Shown: positions 4,546-7,537 of the stretch, one piece after another
Numbering within the stretch: the stretch's first letter is position 1
Layout of the letters: each line of letters opens with the position of its first letter
DNA from: Candidatus Saccharimonadota bacterium
GTDB lineage: Bacteria; Patescibacteriota; Saccharimonadia; Saccharimonadales; Saccharimonadaceae
Assembly (NCBI GenBank): GCA_905373345.1
Contig: CAJPSU010000032.1
Location: 1-7,537, forward strand
Length of the DNA stretch: 7,537 bases
Direction: 5' to 3'
The notes under the pieces: model-generated
Databases searched by the model: none
What the model saw: only the letters and a program-made list of their open reading frames with translations
Told to the model about the DNA's origin: nothing
Made by a program: the position numbers and the translations under genes

Positions 4546-5703
4546 ATGAAGAATTGCTTTGGAGAATCTGTGCTGAGTTGTGCAGAGGATATGGAAGATT
4601 CTAAGCTAAATGACGAAAAGCTTAGTCAAGTGTTTGAGGAAATTGATAGCGTCGAAGAAGGCGATAATAAACACACCGGTAAACGTCTGCTGTGTCCAAT
4701 TCTTAAATTTCTATCAGTAGAAGATGCAGCCAAAATAGGATGTTATTCATGCGAGTTTGGGCCGCAGCCAGTTGAGAGAGAATCCTCGGAGCTTTCTGTT
4801 CCCGTCTTCAACGACATACTAATTGCATATCAAAGACGAGTACATAAAAAGTTAAACCCCCGTGCATCGCGCAAAGATATTGAGTCCATCGACCGCCCAG
4901 ATCGCCACATACTCTTTGAAGAGCAACAACTGTCACCCGGCAGGTGCTCATCAATTGTTCAATCTGTTGTACATTCGTTTTTTGGCAAAGATATCAGCCG
5001 CCTTAAAAAATTGATAAAGAGCGGTTCTAACAGCAGCAACATAGAAAGAGCCATTATCCATCCAGATTCAAAAACAGAACTTGAGAAAGTAGAAGCCGAA
5101 AGAAACCTGGCAGTTGCGATTCTTGAGGCAGCTCCCGCTGCATGGCACAACAATAAACAAAGATGTGTAGATAGACAGATAGAACTAGGCTTGGAAAACT
5201 CAAACAGAACAGAGAAAAAAGAAGTAGCAGAAATGGCTCGCCTCATGCATGACATGACGAATTTCGTGTTGACTAGAGATACGCAGATGTCCGCTTCAGA
5301 CGTCAAAGATTTTATGGAGGGTACGTTTTACTCTCTGCTCCCTCGTGAATGCAAACGTGAAATACCTGGATGCGTCCGCGGCATAGTTGGCGAGGTCGCA
5401 ATTGCAAAAGCATTCAAATCAGCAGGTGACATCTACATTCATGGATCAGCGGAGGAAGACGCCAAAGGAATTGACTTTAAGCTTAATCCAGAATGCGATA
5501 GACGAAAGAATCAACCGCAGTATTTTGACCTAAAATGTTACGCAAGTGTACAAGAGGTATCTTTTGTTAGATACGGGTCTCGCCCAGACTCCTACACGCG
5601 GTTAATTATTCCTGCATCTATGATAAACCTGGAAACCTTGGAATTATACCCAGCAGCTGAAAAAGATGCTTTCAAATTTCTAAAAATCCGCATTCAAAAG
5701 TAG
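4546..5703 (+). CDS. Large protein with a PD-(D/E)XK-like nuclease C-terminus
   Basis: 385 aa, soluble. Residues 280-335 carry the layout of a PD-(D/E)XK nuclease core. E283 lies in a helix (GEVAIAKAF), D310 in DAKGIDFKL after a short strand, and D328-x-K330 in the next strand (YFDLKC). Those residues would bind metal and catalyse DNA or RNA cleavage. The N-terminal 80 residues are acidic, then have C50 and a CYSC pair (C66, C69) that might bind metal. Residues 130-260 are helical and charged, with a long helix around 175-195 and RDTQMSASDVKDF at 244-256. A restriction-like enzyme, phage-defence effector or toxin nuclease is possible; no methyltransferase or antitoxin is adjacent. The start is fixed by the promoter at 4507. 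It is convergent with DUF167, 13 bp apart. The family call comes from motif spacing only. Confidence 0.6.
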   Translation: MKNCFGESVLSCAEDMEDSKLNDEKLSQVFEEIDSVEEGDNKHTGKRLLCPILKFLSVEDAAKIGCYSCEFGPQPVERESSELSVPVFNDILIAYQRRVHKKLNPRASRKDIESIDRPDRHILFEEQQLSPGRCSSIVQSVVHSFFGKDISRLKKLIKSGSNSSNIERAIIHPDSKTELEKVEAERNLAVAILEAAPAAWHNNKQRCVDRQIELGLENSNRTEKKEVAEMARLMHDMTNFVLTRDTQMSASDVKDFMEGTFYSLLPRECKREIPGCVRGIVGEVAIAKAFKSAGDIYIHGSAEEDAKGIDFKLNPECDRRKNQPQYFDLKCYASVQEVSFVRYGSRPDSYTRLIIPASMINLETLELYPAAEKDAFKFLKIRIQK

Positions 5704-5716
5704 TTGATTCTAGTTC

Positions 5717-5941
5717 TTAATCATTAATCTCAAATACCTTCCGCCGCGCCGTCCGTCCATGCAGTAGTACTACGCGCGTTTTTGCAACTCTGACATGCGC
5801 AGCAACGAGTCTAATTGCCGCCGTATTTGCTCGCCCGTCAATCGCCGGTTCTTTCGTGAAAATCGTTAAGCTACCATCAGTGTTTTCAACCACCATATCA
5901 CCGCGTTTGCTGCCGGGTTTTAGGTAAACGGTAATTCTCAT
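5717..5941 (-). CDS. DUF167 / YggU family protein
   Basis: 74 aa and apparently full length for this small family. Conserved features are LKPGSKR at residues 7-13, the EPAIDGRANTAAI core at 31-43, and the ending AKTRVVLLHGRTARRKVFEI at 53-72, matching the family pattern of a PxxGxAN core followed by a GxxxRxK motif. It is a basic alpha/beta domain with no membrane segment. DUF167 proteins are widespread in bacteria and archaea and in a eukaryotic relative; their biochemical role is not established. The gene is divergent from the VanZ-RDD gene and convergent with the nuclease-like gene. TATAAT ends eight bases before the ATG and there is no Shine-Dalgarno sequence, implying leaderless expression. 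Confidence 0.92.
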   Translation of the reverse strand: MRITVYLKPGSKRGDMVVENTDGSLTIFTKEPAIDGRANTAAIRLVAAHVRVAKTRVVLLHGRTARRKVFEIND

Positions 5942-5949
5942 ATATTTTC

Positions 5950-5978
5950 ATTATAGCCCGAGAAAACCGCATCAAAAA
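5950..5978 (-). promoter_or_regulatory. Promoter for the DUF167 gene
   Basis: Read on the minus strand: TTTTTG (5973-5978), a 17-bp spacer, consensus TATAAT (5950-5955), then eight bases to the ATG at 5941. The -10 is perfect and the -35 is poor. The start point would fall at or just before the start codon. Confidence 0.6.
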
Positions 5979-5995
5979 TAAGCATCCTGCGCTGT

Positions 5996-6010
5996 GCTAT
6001 CATACATAGC
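5996..6010 (+). promoter_or_regulatory. Inverted repeat and -10 box before the VanZ-RDD gene
   Basis: GCTAT-CATAC-ATAGC is a perfect 5-bp inverted repeat touching the ATG at 6011. It contains TATCAT (5998-6003), a fair -10 box seven bases from the start codon; no clear -35 is visible. The arrangement suggests a leaderless start overlapped by a possible repressor site. The first 12 coding bases, ATGCATATGCAT, are also a perfect palindrome. Confidence 0.35.
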
Positions 6011-6871
6011 ATGCATATGCATCATTTTCTTCAACCGTTTTCAGAGTCTCTTGTATTGAGCCTAGTATACTGGCCGTTTATGTGCATCTTGCTGACAGTC
6101 CCGCTCATCGTTGCACGACTAGTAGTACAGCGGCGGGCAACATGGGGATACGTTATTTCTTCGTATGCGTTTGTACTATATTTACTCGGACTCGGATTAT
6201 TCACTCTCTATCCGATGCCCGACAACTCTGCGTCATTTTGCGCAAAACAGTCTTTATCGCCGCAGCTTATCCCACTCCACTGGGTTGTTGATGCTATGCA
6301 GCCCGGCAAACACATAACTGCCACACTGCAAGTCATCGCCAATATTTGTTTCTTCATGCCACTCGGCGCATTTGTTGCGTTGTATTTTAGAAAACACATT
6401 CGTTTCGCTATCGCGGCAGGTTTAGGTTTGTCATTCTTGATCGAGGTTGCACAGCTGACCGGATTTTTCCATATCTACCCATGCAGTTATCGTCTGTTTG
6501 ACGTCGACGATCTAGTAATGAATACGCTCGGCGCGGCACTCGGCTACACCATGACATTCCGTCTCAAGAAATATCTAAAAAGCCAGCCGCTCAACGCTGA
6601 GCCTGTAAAGAACAATCTCGCCAATCACTTCCTCGCCGGGTGTATTGATGCAGTAGCAATTATGCTCATAGCGTCAATGAGTGCCATGATACTGCGCGTC
6701 TACGCCCCAGCGATTTACCAAACCAGTCCGCAAGCTATTGTGGTACTTTGGTGGATAACGTGGGAGTGGATTGTACCGAAAATTTGCCGCGGCTGGACGT
6801 TTGGACGGTATTTAGTTGGTGTAGAAAAGCGAAAAAAACGGCGGCAACGCAGCAAATGGGCAACTCTCTAA
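6011..6871 (+). CDS. VanZ-like membrane protein fused to an RDD domain
   Basis: 286 aa, a multi-pass inner-membrane protein. The VanZ-like domain covers about residues 15-182 with four or five helices. Key motifs are NICFFMPLGAF at 111-121, SFLIEVAQLTG at 141-151, and FDVDDLVMNTLGAALGY at 163-179 with its paired aspartates (D166, D167) and N171. A basic linker (183-205) leads to a compact RDD-type domain. It has FLAGCIDAVAIML at 207-219 with the conserved Asp (D213), a Trp-rich stretch at 247-253 and GWTFGRYLVGVEKRKK at 261-276, equivalent to the usual TPGK segment. VanZ proteins are linked to glycopeptide resistance (teicoplanin, in VanA clusters), but most VanZ-like proteins outside such clusters have unknown function. 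The tail is basic (KKRRQRSK). Its stop lies 6 bp from that of the convergent nitroreductase gene. Confidence 0.88.
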   Translation: MHMHHFLQPFSESLVLSLVYWPFMCILLTVPLIVARLVVQRRATWGYVISSYAFVLYLLGLGLFTLYPMPDNSASFCAKQSLSPQLIPLHWVVDAMQPGKHITATLQVIANICFFMPLGAFVALYFRKHIRFAIAAGLGLSFLIEVAQLTGFFHIYPCSYRLFDVDDLVMNTLGAALGYTMTFRLKKYLKSQPLNAEPVKNNLANHFLAGCIDAVAIMLIASMSAMILRVYAPAIYQTSPQAIVVLWWITWEWIVPKICRGWTFGRYLVGVEKRKKRRQRSKWATL

Positions 6872-6877
6872 GAGCTA

Positions 6878-7534
6878 TCAATACCACGTTACAATCTCGT
6901 CCATTTCACGGCGGATGCGCGGATGCGTTGATTCGTCGGCACGGTAACCAAGCGCTAGCATTACTACCGGTAAATCATTGTCACGGTTGATCAATTTGAA
7001 ACTTTCTAGTACGGCAACTACTTTGTCGATCGAAAAACCTTCTATTGCACACGAATCAATTCCTCGCTCTGCCGCTGCTAGCATGACAAACCCGAGTGCG
7101 ATATATGCCTGGCGTGCCGCCCACTGGTGTAGTCCATCCGGCGTATCGTATATCTTAAAATCAGTTTTCGCCCAATGTTTCCAGCCCGCCTTCATCGCTG
7201 CCGCCGTTACCACATTCGCGCCTTTTACGTCGCGCAGCATGTGCGTCATATGTTTATCAAACCCGCTCGCAGTTTTCGCAGTGAAAACCAATATATGGCT
7301 CGCATCAAAGCGCGGACCATTCACAATACTGCTCGCTTTTTTCAGTTGAGCGCGCAGCTTGGCATCCTGCGCCACGATGATATTCCATTGCTCCATGCCA
7401 TACGAACTCGGCGCTAAGCGCGCTGCCTGCAAAAGCAATTCCAGGTCGTACTCTTGGCGTTTGTTTTCTTGATAACCGCGCGGTTTGATACCGATTTTTG
7501 CTAATATTTCCAGTGTTGTTTCCATATCAGACAC
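6878..7534 (-). CDS. NfsB-type FMN nitroreductase family protein
   Basis: 218 aa from GTG 7534, close to the 217 aa of E. coli NfsB, so nearly or fully complete. ATG 7525 is an equally good start, and the frame is open to the right edge. Motifs in order: AARLAPSSYGMEQW at 37-50 (flavin and substrate region), FDASHILVFTAKT at 76-88, RQAYIALGFVMLAAAERGID at 141-160, IEGF at 164-167, LALGYR at 193-198, and an Arg-rich end RIRR at 206-209. Family members are homodimeric FMN enzymes that reduce nitroaromatics or quinones using NAD(P)H. The N-terminal flavin-binding segment, KRHSTKAFD in NfsB, reads KIGIKPRGY here, so the usual Arg, His and Ser are missing. Substrate is unknown. It is convergent with the VanZ-RDD gene. 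Confidence 0.9.
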   Translation of the reverse strand: MSDMETTLEILAKIGIKPRGYQENKRQEYDLELLLQAARLAPSSYGMEQWNIIVAQDAKLRAQLKKASSIVNGPRFDASHILVFTAKTASGFDKHMTHMLRDVKGANVVTAAAMKAGWKHWAKTDFKIYDTPDGLHQWAARQAYIALGFVMLAAAERGIDSCAIEGFSIDKVVAVLESFKLINRDNDLPVVMLALGYRADESTHPRIRREMDEIVTWY

Positions 7535-7537
7535 TTC

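Noticed and set aside
1..7537. CRISPR array, insertion sequence or transposase
   Set aside because: No regularly spaced repeats, no transposase motifs and no long terminal inverted repeats were seen.

Overview
The window joins two very different kinds of DNA. Positions 1 to about 1140 are strongly GC-rich (41 of the first 60 bases are G or C) with actinobacterial codon use. Composition drops sharply near 1140-1165; for example 24 of 60 bases are G or C at 1741-1800. The right part, from about 3700 to the end, is mid-GC with AT-rich control regions. Its gene set (coiled-coil protein, nuclease-like protein, DUF167, VanZ-RDD fusion, NfsB-type nitroreductase) and its start codons close behind -10 boxes suggest a small Patescibacteria-type genome, perhaps Saccharibacteria (TM7). 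Such cells live on Actinomyces-like hosts, so actinobacterial DNA beside them could be acquired host DNA, a mobile island or a chimeric contig. The sequence alone cannot decide, and the taxonomic reading is inference.

Layout: (1) 1-756, a GC-rich gene of unknown function, open at the left edge. (2) 757-1163, GC-rich sequence without a convincing gene, ending in an inverted repeat and -10 box. (3) 1164-2829, AT-rich: a 110-aa unknown protein, then a soluble domain and a four-helix membrane domain that look like one gene split by a one-base frameshift near 2361. (4) 2891-3193, a short actinobacterial-looking protein resembling DUF6907, possibly missing its N-terminus, followed by a clear terminator. 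(5) 3315-3524 on the minus strand, a small unknown protein with a good promoter. (6) 3611-3764, a leader with mutually exclusive stems, then a coiled-coil protein (3765-4130). (7) 4131-4545, hairpins, back-to-back divergent promoters and the remains of a small minus-strand membrane-protein gene. (8) 4546-5703, a large protein with a C-terminal PD-(D/E)XK-like nuclease signature. (9) 5717-7534, ordinary housekeeping-type genes: DUF167 (minus), VanZ-RDD (plus) and a nitroreductase (minus).

No complete metabolic pathway is visible. The most interesting part is 1140-5703: a composition break, unknown and broken genes, a putative nuclease under its own strong promoter, and unexplained RNA-like structure. 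It reads as an accessory island abutting a conserved right flank.
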